A DNA stretch of 46,005 nt from an uncultured Pseudomonadales bacterium (GTDB taxonomy: Bacteria; Pseudomonadota; Gammaproteobacteria; Pseudomonadales; Azotimanducaceae), in NCBI GenBank assembly GCA_947258825.1, contig CAMYJX010000034.1, forward strand, positions 1 to 46,005. Reading direction: 5' to 3'. How positions within the stretch are numbered: the stretch's first letter is position 1; each line of letters opens with the position of its first letter. Made by a program: the position numbers and the translations under genes. Shown piece after piece: positions 16,493 to 24,555 of the stretch. The notes below the pieces were generated by a model that saw only the letters and a program-made list of their open reading frames with translations, was not told where the DNA came from and did no database searches.

Positions 16493-19009
16493 TCAGGAGC
16501 CCAGGCGGTAGCGGATCTTGAATATGAGAAAATTCGTCAGGGGCTCTTTCCAGGAGTTCCGGAACACGTCGGAGAAGCTGTCGTCACGAAGCGCAGCACC
16601 GAGATCGGCCTGCCTCGTGTAGACCACGAAGAGGTCGGACAGCGGCGCGATCTCCCAGCGATATCGCGCCTGAAAGCTGTACTGGGAGACGGAGAAATCA
16701 TAGCTCGGCGGGGCGCCCGGGCCGCTTGGCTTGTCGATGGGAATGAGGTTTCCCGGGCGGTCGGGAATCAGATAGAAATCGTCCTCCTGCGCCCTGATGC
16801 CCACCCACTGCATGGAAACGCGGAACTGCTGGCGGGCGCTCAGGAAGTAGTCGATGGAAAGCTTCGGCTGCCACTGCTCGGCGTCATAGGTGACCATGAG
16901 TCTGTCGTTTCTGATGCCGTCATCGTCGTCGATATGCAGCAGCCAGTCTTCACGGTTCTGGTAAACGATGCCCAGGGTCAAATTTAGCCGGTCATCGGGG
17001 CGCCAGTTGAAATTCACCTCGCCGATGTAGGTGTCACCGCCGAGATCTTCGTCCTTGATGCCGCCGCCGAAGCCGAAGCTGAACTTTCTGGTGCTGTCCG
17101 ATTGCCAGTTCAAACGGAAGTCCGTGCGCTCTTCGATCCGAAAGGTCCCGTTGTCGAAGCTGTTGAGATCATCGTAGATCGGGAAAAAGTGATTAAGGCG
17201 CACGGTAACCGACGTCAGGTCGTCGAAGGTGGCGCGGTCCGAAAAGAAGATGCCGCCGCCGGTAAAGCGGTTGTGAGAAACGTTGTTCTGCAGAAAGCCT
17301 CTGACATCGAACTGATTGTCTCGAGCCCACGAATGATCCGACGTCGTCACGCTGAACGAGCTGCGGATCCGGTACTCATCGTTGCGGGCCAGAAAGCCGA
17401 GATCGTTGACGTCGAAATGCTCGTCGAAGTACTCGAGACCTACCCTCTGTACCACGCCCTGACGGTAGGTGTACTCGAAATCCACGAAGCCCCCGTAGCC
17501 CCGCCCCAGGTCGTCTAACTCCGACAGCTCGTCTTTAATGTCCGAGGTCATGACCTGACCGTCGATTTTCAACTTCCCGCTGCGGGTGAAGTAGTGCCAG
17601 TCCACGCCGGCAGCGTAAGCATCGCGTTCGGGGTTGAGCGTCGCGGTGGAAAGGAATCCAAGGGCCCGATAACCACCGCCCCGGTTATTCTCATAGAGCA
17701 ATCGGGCGACGCCGTAGTTGTTGCCGTTCTGCTGGATGCGCGAGGTGCCCCCGTCTTCAACGACATAGAATTTCGCATCCTTCTCAAAGGCACCGAGTAC
17801 CCCGTAGCGAAAGTTTCCCAGCTGGCCCGTGGTTTTGGCCGCCCCGTAGAGCTCCGTGGGCTGAACCAGATTTCTCTCTAGAACTTCCTGCTCCGAGTCG
17901 ACCAGGGGTTCCCGGGGCTGGCCGCCGATGCGCCGGGTGTTCAGCATGGTGTAGGGTGCGCCTCTGTTACCCACGCCACGACCACGAGTATCCGCTCTGG
18001 GCGTTGCGATGAAGACCTCCTGGCCCTCCAGAAAGAACAGCCGTTTCTCCGGAAAAAAGGTCTCCGTGGCAGACAGATTGACCACCACGTCGTCAGATTC
18101 CACGTTGCCGAAGTCAGGGTTGATCGTCGCCAGCAGCTGAAAGTTCGAAGACGGCCGCCAGAACAGGTCCCCGCCGGCCCTGACCCGATTCTCAGGCTCC
18201 ATCCAGTCGCGTCCGGCGGAGACGTAGGGATAGATGTTGTACTGCTGACGAGGCGCCACATCGCTCATCTCGAACTGCTGCAGCGACGACATGAATCTGG
18301 GCTGCGTCTCCGGCAGGGCTGGCCAACCCCAGCGCTCTTTCCTGTAGGCAACGGTACGCGAGACGTAGACGCCCATGTGACGTACCTCGCCCGCCGCGGG
18401 CATGGACACGGTGCTCCAGGGAATGAAGAGCTCGGCGGTCCAGCCCGTGTCGGTGGTCTGGCTGCGACCTCGCCATGGGCCGTCCCAGTCACGCGAATAT
18501 TTGCGCTCCGGCAGTACGGTGCCGTCAGAAACAGAATCGCCCAGGTTCACGCTGAACCAGAATCCATAGCGACCCTCTCCCGAGGTGTCGAGGGTGATCC
18601 CCATGCCGTCCCGGCTCGACATATAGATGTCTCGGCCGGACAGGCGCGCGATGAGGGTTTCCTCCGGCTGGCGCATATCGGCCGCGACGTAGAGCCCCTT
18701 GTCGTCATAGGCAAGGCGCAGGTAGGTCTCGTGGGCGGGTTCCTGCAGGGTGTCCGGGATCAGCACCCGGAAACCGGCCTGTGCGGCAACGGACCGCCAC
18801 ACCGGCTCGTCCAGCCGACCGTCAATACGTATGGGGTTTCGCTCCGGATCGATGCGTGTCAGCCGCCAGGCTTCGCCCGACCCGTCGTTCACCAGAATGT
18901 CGCCTTTAAACGCCGGCGCGGCCGCGGATGCAGCCGCCGTGCCGGCCGTTGTGGCTGCGCCCGCCGCCGCTGTGAGCAAAACGCCCAGCATCAAAAATAG
19001 CCATGGCAT
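16493..19009 (-). CDS. DUF5916 outer-membrane protein with CBM9-like N-terminal domain
   Basis: Secreted or outer-membrane protein of 838 residues. Signal peptide (about 1-30, Ala/Thr-rich), then a CBM9-like sugar-binding fold at about 55-235 (IRIDGRLDEPVWRSV, GLYVAADMRQPE, TGWTAELFIPWSTV). The long remainder is rich in alternating hydrophobic/aromatic beta-strands, as in the DUF5916 barrel, starting NINPDFGNVESDDVVVN-like (here ATINPDFGNVES) and FFPEKRLFFLEG. The protein ends in a strand (FKIRYRLGS). Role unknown; polymer binding or surface display is the usual guess. The selenoprotein-type gene lies 45 bases upstream on the same strand. An ATG at 18991 is an alternative start. Confidence 0.88.
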   Translation of the reverse strand: MPWLFLMLGVLLTAAAGAATTAGTAAASAAAPAFKGDILVNDGSGEAWRLTRIDPERNPIRIDGRLDEPVWRSVAAQAGFRVLIPDTLQEPAHETYLRLAYDDKGLYVAADMRQPEETLIARLSGRDIYMSSRDGMGITLDTSGEGRYGFWFSVNLGDSVSDGTVLPERKYSRDWDGPWRGRSQTTDTGWTAELFIPWSTVSMPAAGEVRHMGVYVSRTVAYRKERWGWPALPETQPRFMSSLQQFEMSDVAPRQQYNIYPYVSAGRDWMEPENRVRAGGDLFWRPSSNFQLLATINPDFGNVESDDVVVNLSATETFFPEKRLFFLEGQEVFIATPRADTRGRGVGNRGAPYTMLNTRRIGGQPREPLVDSEQEVLERNLVQPTELYGAAKTTGQLGNFRYGVLGAFEKDAKFYVVEDGGTSRIQQNGNNYGVARLLYENNRGGGYRALGFLSTATLNPERDAYAAGVDWHYFTRSGKLKIDGQVMTSDIKDELSELDDLGRGYGGFVDFEYTYRQGVVQRVGLEYFDEHFDVNDLGFLARNDEYRIRSSFSVTTSDHSWARDNQFDVRGFLQNNVSHNRFTGGGIFFSDRATFDDLTSVTVRLNHFFPIYDDLNSFDNGTFRIEERTDFRLNWQSDSTRKFSFGFGGGIKDEDLGGDTYIGEVNFNWRPDDRLNLTLGIVYQNREDWLLHIDDDDGIRNDRLMVTYDAEQWQPKLSIDYFLSARQQFRVSMQWVGIRAQEDDFYLIPDRPGNLIPIDKPSGPGAPPSYDFSVSQYSFQARYRWEIAPLSDLFVVYTRQADLGAALRDDSFSDVFRNSWKEPLTNFLIFKIRYRLGS

Positions 19010-19017
19010 ATGGCTAT
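18997..19017 (-). promoter_or_regulatory. Hairpin over the DUF5916 start codon
   Basis: On the minus strand ATAGCCAT (19017-19010), loop ATGCC, ATGGCTAT (19004-18997) followed by TTTTT. The eight-base perfect stem encloses the start codon, and the T-run makes it terminator-like for the upstream peroxiredoxin-like transcript. Either early termination or hiding of the start site is possible. Confidence 0.4.
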
Positions 19018-19054
19018 CTTTAACACCTTTGGTCAGACCAGTTAAGCGCTAATT

Positions 19055-19573
19055 CTACTTAGCGGGCTGGCCGCTCTGGCTTTCCTTGCGCTTGCGGGTG
19101 TCCTCCAGAAACCTCAGCAAAGACAGCGTGTCCGCGGGATCCATCCGCCCCACAGGGCCGCTGGAATAGGTCGAAGAGATCACCCGTCCACCCCGCCGCA
19201 GCAGGAACTCGCTGGGCTGAATGTGATCACGACGCTCTTCCCAGAACGCGCCGATCCTGTCCCCGTCGGCGCGGGTCATGCCGTAAGCGACGGGAAAGCC
19301 AAGATCTGCAGCAACTTCAAGGGTCTTATCTTCAGGGTCGACGGTGCCAGCAACGATGGCGGCATCCACATCGTCGAATTCACTGCGCAAATTTTCGTAG
19401 CCGGCTAACAGACGGCGGCAGTAGGGTCACCAGTGCCCGCGATAGAACAGCACGATGGCGTATCGGGAATCCAGGTCTGCAGGCAACGTCAAAGACCCGC
19501 CACCGGCTAGATTCAACTCGAGTTCGGGGAACGTATCCCCGAGGTTGAGCTTTTCGTCCTTTTTCTCGGTCAT
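19055..19573 (-). CDS. Peroxiredoxin-like selenoprotein candidate (in-frame UGA at the active-site Cys)
   Basis: Thioredoxin-fold AhpC/TSA (peroxiredoxin-like) protein of 172 residues if UGA at 19429-19427 is read as selenocysteine 49. The reading frame starts at ATG 19573 with a GGGGGA site six bases upstream. It gives a normal family N-terminus (LNLGDTFPELELNLAGGG, then VLFYRGHW) and meets UGA followed by Pro-Tyr-Cys, where relatives have Cys-Pro-Tyr-Cys. After it the family sequence continues without damage (RRLLAGYENLRSEFDDVDAA, FLLRRGGRVISSTYSSGP). A conventional caller would keep only the fragment from a TTG at 19390. UxxC at the peroxidatic position, intact coding on both sides and a SECIS-like hairpin just after the UGA argue for Sec insertion rather than a nonsense mutation. 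Expected role: cytosolic peroxide or disulfide reduction. The host must carry selA, selB, selC and selD, which are not in this window. Confidence 0.8.
19400..19416 (-). promoter_or_regulatory. SECIS-like hairpin downstream of the in-frame UGA
   Basis: Counting from the base after UGA, positions 11-14 (GCCG) pair with 24-27 (CGGC), U15 and C23 are mismatched, C16-U17 pair with A21-G22, and the loop is GUU (18-20). The apical loop starts with G, 17 bases after UGA, and a U bulge-like mismatch lies just below. Those are the properties expected of bacterial SECIS elements. A weaker outer stem ACUGC/GCAGU spans positions 5-45. Pairing was done by eye. Confidence 0.5.
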
Positions 19574-19762
19574 ATCGTCCCCCAGGCGGATGGGGCGACT
19601 ATGACATCTTCTACGGGCCTGCGCATCGGTATGTGACGAGGGTCACGCAGATCTATCCGGTAGCCGTGTCCCTGAGCAATCTGCGGAACTGAGATTCGCG
19701 TCCCGGACCGGAATGTTCGGTCATCTTAGGGTGTCGACAAATTCCCAAGGAGCACCCAGCCA

Positions 19763-20089
19763 ATGAACGTGACAAAACTGTGCCGTATCGGCTTTCTCGC
19801 CGCTGCGCTGACCGTTCCCAGCGCATTCGCAGATGATCAGGTTCGCGATGCGGCCATCGGTGGGGGCGTTGGCGGGGCTCTGGGCGGTGCGGTAGGCGCG
19901 GAGCTCGGCGGCCGTGAAGGGGCAATCGTCGGTGCAGCCGCCGGCGCGGCGATCGGCGCCGCAGTAGCTACAGAAAAGGATGGGACCCCGAAACATCAAT
20001 CCGAAAGAGCACCGGTCGCGGCAAGTCATACCGGGCACCCACACGGTTATCACTGCCCGCCGGGACAGGCCAAGAAGAACCGCTGCTGA
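19763..20089 (+). CDS. Glycine-zipper secreted protein
   Basis: Small exported protein of 108 residues. A signal peptide (1-23, ending SAFA-D) is followed by a glycine-zipper segment at about 33-70 (GGGVGGALGGAVGAELGG and GAAAGAAIGAA), which usually packs into membranes. The hydrophilic tail is His-rich (HTGHPHGYHCPPG) and ends in Cys. An AGGAG site precedes the ATG at good spacing. Family members are often annotated as outer-membrane or stress-related lipoproteins, but there is no lipobox here. Function unknown; the His/Cys tail might bind metal. Confidence 0.82.
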   Translation: MNVTKLCRIGFLAAALTVPSAFADDQVRDAAIGGGVGGALGGAVGAELGGREGAIVGAAAGAAIGAAVATEKDGTPKHQSERAPVAASHTGHPHGYHCPPGQAKKNRC

Positions 20090-20131
20090 CCTGGTGAGTA
20101 CTGAGGTGGGTTTTGACGCCTGCGCAGTCGG

Positions 20132-21556
20132 CTAATCCGCGCCCCCCGGCCGCTGATCCCCAGCCGGGGCCTGATCCGCCTCCAGCGCCAACGCTTCGGC
20201 GATCAGAAACCCCAGCGTTCGCCGGATCTCACCGTCAGCCTCTCCCCCTGAAATTTTTCGGAACAGGCCCGCCAGCTCTCGGCGCAGCCGATCCGGCAGC
20301 CTGTCCATGAAATTCTGCGACTCCGTAAGCGCCAACGAAATGACTTCGCGGCGGGCATGATTCTGCTCGGCCACCAGGCCGTGGTGCGCGACCGCACGAC
20401 CCAGCAGCACCCATGGAAAATTGGGCACCTTGACCGGCCCAACCCACAGCACACGGCCACCCAGCCGCTGCCCCAGAACTTTTACCTTGGCCAGCTCGTC
20501 GCTGCCGAACCAGGCGCCAGCGCCGCCGACCAGAGCACCGATGCCAGCGCCGAGCAGCAATGACGCGCCGCCCAGGAGCACGTCGACCCCGCCGCCGGCC
20601 ACCGCGCCTGAGAGCGCGCCGGACACCAGCAGCTGAGCACGCGACAGCCCGAACAGCTCCCAGCCCTCCCTGGTAAAGATGTCGGCTGCCAGCAGATCCG
20701 CGGCGGTTTCCTCGCGCGCAAGCGCCTGATGACGGTACAGGCTCTGAACCCGATCCCTCGCCTCCTGCTCCCGGCGTCTGATGCGATCCTGCAGCCGTCG
20801 CGTCAGCTTTTTTTCAAGCGGCTGCTGAGCCTCGTCCTGCCCAAGGGCCGAGCTCTCCGTGACCGTCAGGCATGCCACCAGGCAATCGGCAATCTCCACC
20901 GCGCTGCGCTCCAGACGCCGTCGGCGTTCGGCGGTAAGGGCCTCTACCCCGCGCTCCAGGGCGCCCCGCCAGTTTTCGTCCAGCTCGGCAAAGGCACGCA
21001 GCAAGGCCAGCCGCCGGGAAAAATCCGCCTGAACCGCGTTGAAAACCCGCACGATGGAAAAGTATTGATCCAGGGCCTGCCGCCAGGCCTCCACGTAATC
21101 GCCGCTGCCGATGAGATTGATCAGGGCCATTCGCGGCCGCCCGGTCCAGCGCAGCACCTGCATTTCCAGCTCGTATTCGGGCCCGTAGGGTTTGGAACCG
21201 TCCACCACGTAGAGAATCCCGGCGCCGTCGATAATCGGCCGCAGCAGCTCGCACTCGTCGTGAAAGCGCGGATCTTCCGCGTGCGCCTCAACGAACCGGG
21301 CGACCAGCTGCTGACGATCGCTGGCGCCGCCTGAGCGCGCCTCCAGCCAGTCCAGCACCGCCCGCGGGCGCTGAAAACCCGGCGTGTCTACCAGCACGTA
21401 CTGTGGCTGGTCATCGATGCTGAAGGTATGGCGGTGGGCGCTGCGGGTGGTTCCCGGCGTGGGCCCGATGAGGATTCGCTCGTCCTCCGCGAGCGTGGCC
21501 ACGATGCTGCTCTTACCTTTGTTGGGGTGCCCCACCACGGCAAAGGTGGGAATCAT
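20132..21556 (-). CDS. DUF3482-domain GTPase
   Basis: Predicted P-loop GTPase of 474 residues. The N-terminal G domain shows G1 (GHPNKGKSS), a G2-type Thr (PTPGTTRSAH) and G3 (DTPGF). The canonical G4 NKxD is not evident; NLIGSGD sits where it should be. The DUF3482 part (about 230-474) has a coiled, basic segment and then a glycine-rich hydrophobic region (SGALSGAVAGGGVDVLLGG, then ASLLLGAGIGALVGGAGAW) that may insert in the membrane. Its ATG overlaps the stop of the DUF2868 gene by four bases. These two families are usually found as a pair in proteobacteria; the joint role is not known. Confidence 0.9.
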   Translation of the reverse strand: MIPTFAVVGHPNKGKSSIVATLAEDERILIGPTPGTTRSAHRHTFSIDDQPQYVLVDTPGFQRPRAVLDWLEARSGGASDRQQLVARFVEAHAEDPRFHDECELLRPIIDGAGILYVVDGSKPYGPEYELEMQVLRWTGRPRMALINLIGSGDYVEAWRQALDQYFSIVRVFNAVQADFSRRLALLRAFAELDENWRGALERGVEALTAERRRRLERSAVEIADCLVACLTVTESSALGQDEAQQPLEKKLTRRLQDRIRRREQEARDRVQSLYRHQALAREETAADLLAADIFTREGWELFGLSRAQLLVSGALSGAVAGGGVDVLLGGASLLLGAGIGALVGGAGAWFGSDELAKVKVLGQRLGGRVLWVGPVKVPNFPWVLLGRAVAHHGLVAEQNHARREVISLALTESQNFMDRLPDRLRRELAGLFRKISGGEADGEIRRTLGFLIAEALALEADQAPAGDQRPGGAD

Positions 21557-23022
21557 GAAACCGCTTCCACGACGTAGAGCCGGGGATCCCGCAGTCGCCC
21601 GAGCGCCTGGCTCCAGACCTCCCGGTCGGCAGCATCTACCCCCGTCTTCTGCAGGTTGAGGGGCACAATGGTCAGGGAGCAGCTGCTTCCGAAGTGCTCA
21701 CGAAGCAAGCCCAGAAAATCCATGAACTCCAGCAGCGGCGGCTCCCAACCCTTGGTGAACAGCAGAATTCTCGACGCTGAAGCACCGCTGGTTTCCAGCA
21801 GGGCCCGCTGTTCCGACTCGTCCTGGAGAACGCCCAGCGACAGGCTGGTGCGAGCTGGCGTTCCAAGCATGCGCTGGGACCAGCTAACCGCGGTCTCGGA
21901 CGCTACCGAGCCATTCCAGACGATGATCACCGCATCACCCTCCGCATCGCGATCGGCCGCCGGCATGGCCGGCAGCGACGCTACCGGTGCCTGAAGGTCT
22001 TCGTCTTCCGCCGATGCGTCCAGCGATATGAGCGGCGAGTTCAGACGATCCAGCAGGGCGGTGACTTCCGGGTGGTCCAGCAGCAACTGCTGAACGGCCC
22101 GGTGCAAGCGCCAGTGACAGAACATCAGGAAAAGCACCCGAGGCAGCAGGCCGTAGCAGGCCACCGCCGCCAGGACGAACGGCCACCAGGTGCCCAGCAC
22201 CGCAACCCGGGACAGGGGCATACCGTCGTCTTCAAGTCGGAAGTAGCGGGACGTCTCCACCAACGCCAGGTCTGGCGTGGCAACAGGCAGCCAGGCAGCC
22301 CAGGGCATGGACACCACGCGGACCCAGCCGAACACGCGTTCCGCGTCGAGATCCAGCGTCGTGCTCCAGCCGAATGCCAGGTCGGTAAACGCTACCAGCA
22401 GGAACCCCAGTACCAGGACGCCCAGGAAGAAGCCGATGGCGAACCATTGAGAGAATACCAGCAGCTGCCAGCGGGCGAACGCGCTTTGAGGGCCCGAGGG
22501 CTGAAACGCGGCGAACAGAGCCACATTCAGAGAACGATCCAGCCAGGAGCCGACCCAGCGCCCGAGATTGAGGCCGGCCATGGCGGATCGCAGCCCACCC
22601 ACTCCGCGGAGCGGCCAGAGCAGCATGAGCAGGGTAACCGCCAGGAACAGCAGTGGCAGGCCTACCAGAACGCCGAGCAGGGTGAACAGATTGACCGGGT
22701 ACTGCCCCTCGTAAGCGAAAGCCGCGCCGCTGACGGCAACACCGGCGACGAAGCCCAGCAGCAAGAGAACCACACCGCTCATCGTGCACGCATGCGCAAC
22801 TCTGATTCCCGGCGCGGCGTCCGGCGCGGCGTCCGGCGCGCTCGAAGCTGGCACCTCCGAGGGTATGGAGCCAACCTGCTGCCACCAACCCAGAACCTGC
22901 TCGACGGAAGACCGCTCGGTCAGCGTCCGCCCAATCTTCCGATCCCGCTGCAACCGCTCCGCAAAGGGCGTGTTCCGGTCCGCTTCCAGCCAGCCTCGTA
23001 TATCCAGAACGGCAGCGAGCAT
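21553..23022 (-). CDS. DUF2868 membrane protein, partner of the DUF3482 GTPase
   Basis: Polytopic protein of 489 residues with a soluble N-terminus (1-85), about four hydrophobic segments (near 88-110, 125-150, 190-225 and 285-305), and a C-terminal soluble part (about 330-489) with a GTPase/effector-like alpha-beta pattern. The start MLAAVLDIRGWLEADRNTPF fits the family. A short Asp-Ala-Ala-Pro repeat occurs near residue 68. It lies eleven bases after the epoxide-hydrolase-like gene on the same strand and is translationally coupled to the GTPase gene. Function unknown. Confidence 0.88.
   Translation of the reverse strand: MLAAVLDIRGWLEADRNTPFAERLQRDRKIGRTLTERSSVEQVLGWWQQVGSIPSEVPASSAPDAAPDAAPGIRVAHACTMSGVVLLLLGFVAGVAVSGAAFAYEGQYPVNLFTLLGVLVGLPLLFLAVTLLMLLWPLRGVGGLRSAMAGLNLGRWVGSWLDRSLNVALFAAFQPSGPQSAFARWQLLVFSQWFAIGFFLGVLVLGFLLVAFTDLAFGWSTTLDLDAERVFGWVRVVSMPWAAWLPVATPDLALVETSRYFRLEDDGMPLSRVAVLGTWWPFVLAAVACYGLLPRVLFLMFCHWRLHRAVQQLLLDHPEVTALLDRLNSPLISLDASAEDEDLQAPVASLPAMPAADRDAEGDAVIIVWNGSVASETAVSWSQRMLGTPARTSLSLGVLQDESEQRALLETSGASASRILLFTKGWEPPLLEFMDFLGLLREHFGSSCSLTIVPLNLQKTGVDAADREVWSQALGRLRDPRLYVVEAVS
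22811..22840. repeat. Two and a half copies of a 12-base repeat inside the DUF2868 gene
   Basis: GGCGCGGCGTCC is present at 22811 and 22823, with a half copy after. It keeps the frame and encodes repeated Asp-Ala-Ala-Pro. Such in-frame slippage repeats can vary in copy number between strains. Confidence 0.6.
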
Positions 23023-23033
23023 GCCGGGCGCAA

Positions 23034-23405
23034 TCAGCCCTTCATGGCCTGCATGAACGTATTGAGATCAAAGTAGTCGCGCCATTCCCTGATCTTGCCG
23101 TTCTCCATCTCGAAAATACCGCAGCAGGGCAGATCCACATCACCCTGAGTGGTTTTGGTACGGTCGAGCCTTTCGGTGTAGACGACGTCTCCCACAGCGG
23201 CAATGTTCAGCAGGTCCCACTGGGTCTCCGTCCAGTTGGCCAGAAACCCGCGGATGAACTCCTCGACGTTGTCGCGCCCCTTAATCGGCTGGGTTGGCAT
23301 GTTGAAGTAGCAGCCGTCCTCTGTAAAAAATGCTGCCAGCTCAGCGGGGTCGAGGCGTGACCAGGCGGCAATGAAGTCGCGAATAATCTGCTCGTTGCTG
23401 TTCAC
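23034..23405 (-). CDS. Limonene-1,2-epoxide hydrolase family protein
   Basis: Small SnoaL-fold enzyme of 123 residues that opens epoxides to diols by a one-step Asp-Arg-Asp mechanism. All five family catalytic positions can be matched: Tyr33 and Asn35 (CYFNMP), Arg79 and Asp81 (TERLDR) and Asp110 (EWRDYFD). So it should be an active hydrolase rather than a generic SnoaL protein. GTG 23405 has an AGGAA site six bases upstream. It precedes the DUF2868 gene by eleven bases. The natural substrate is unknown; a P450 that might make epoxides is encoded at 2302-3522. Confidence 0.88.
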   Translation of the reverse strand: MNSNEQIIRDFIAAWSRLDPAELAAFFTEDGCYFNMPTQPIKGRDNVEEFIRGFLANWTETQWDLLNIAAVGDVVYTERLDRTKTTQGDVDLPCCGIFEMENGKIREWRDYFDLNTFMQAMKG

Positions 23406-23505
23406 GTGCGGTTCCTGTTGATCCTTTCGTGCTGGGGACTATACCCTTTCAGGGCAGATTCCTGCTCAGAAAATCATTGCCAGCTCCTGAATTGAGGCCC
23501 CTAAC

Positions 23506-24555
23506 GTGAAAACTCTCTGGTCATCGTTCCTGCTCGCCGCGCTCGTCCTGCCGGTCGCCCCGGCCTCTGCAGATGATGTGACGTTTGACGGCAGAAACCA
23601 CCTGGACGGAGAGCTGAAGTACATGGAGCGGGGCAAGCTCTAATTCAAAACGCCTGCCACGGACACCATCTACATCGAATGGGAAAAAGTCATCCGCGTG
23701 ACCAGCCAGCAGACGCTCGAATTGGAGCTGCAGAACGGGCGACTGCTGTACGGGTCACTGGAGCAGACGGAAAACGAAGGCCAGGCAGCCCTGCGCCGCG
23801 CCGCCGACGTCATGACCATCAACCTGCTGGATATCGTGCGTATCACGCCCATCGAGGACGATTTTTTCTCCCGCTTCGATGGCAGCCTGAACGCCGGCAT
23901 CAACGCCACCAAGGCTAACAGCCACCGACAGTTGAATGTCGGACTGGATCTCGAATACGTCACGCGCCAATACGAGACCAAGCTGTCAGCGAACAGCATC
24001 AGCACGGACAGCGAAGGTTCCGACTCCAGCTCCCAGAGCCAACTGGCCATTGAGAACTACCGCAAGCTGGCCAATCGCTGGCGAACGGGCGCTCTTTTCG
24101 GGTTGGATAGAAACGAAGATCAGGGTATCGATCTGCGTACCTCGCTGGGCTGGGGTGTCGGTCGCTGGCTGGTTCAGAACAATTCGCAACGGCTCATCGT
24201 GCAGGGCGGGCTCTTGGTAACCCGGGAAAATACAACGGATTCTGACGACAACACGGACAACATTGAGTCGTTCGGCAGCATAGAGTACGAGCTGTTCCGG
24301 TTCGACGACCCGGAGCTGGATCTGACTACCGGCCTGCGAGTGATACCCGGTCTTTCTGACTGGGGCCGCGTCCGCGGGACATTCGATATCACCCTGAGCT
24401 GGGACGGAGAGGATTCCTCGAAAAACGATTACAGCGTTGTCACCGGCCTGTCCTGGGACCTCTGCGCACTCGCCCCCTCGGCCGCCCGCTCCCCCACGGT
24501 CCGGCCAGCCGGCAGGGCGCGCACAATGAATCTGTCCGGGGCGAACCCGACATAG
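23506..24555 (+). pseudogene. DUF481-type outer-membrane protein gene with stop at codon 46
   Basis: Starting at GTG 23506 (GAGG upstream), the frame gives a signal peptide (ending APASA-D) and YMERGKL, then TAA at 23641, then continues in the same frame as FKTPATDTIYIEWEKV and a DUF481-like barrel (DYSVVTGLSWDL at the end). The stop replaces what was probably Tyr. The barrel frame does not end after WDL but runs on to a TAG at 24555 across the antisense of the sortase 3' end. That suggests that the original stop and spacer were lost by deletion. A fragment starting at 23698 could still be translated but would lack a signal peptide. Confidence 0.75.

Noticed and set aside
19055..19390. Short gene starting at TTG 19390 as a complete protein
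   Set aside because: It starts in the middle of a thioredoxin fold without an active site. The upstream frame with UGA completes the family sequence.
22811..22840. CRISPR-like repeats
   Set aside because: Contiguous 12-base units with no spacers, inside a coding frame.
23641..23643. Stop-codon recoding in the DUF481 gene
   Set aside because: The codon is TAA, which is not read as selenocysteine, and pyrrolysine uses TAG. Mutation is simpler.
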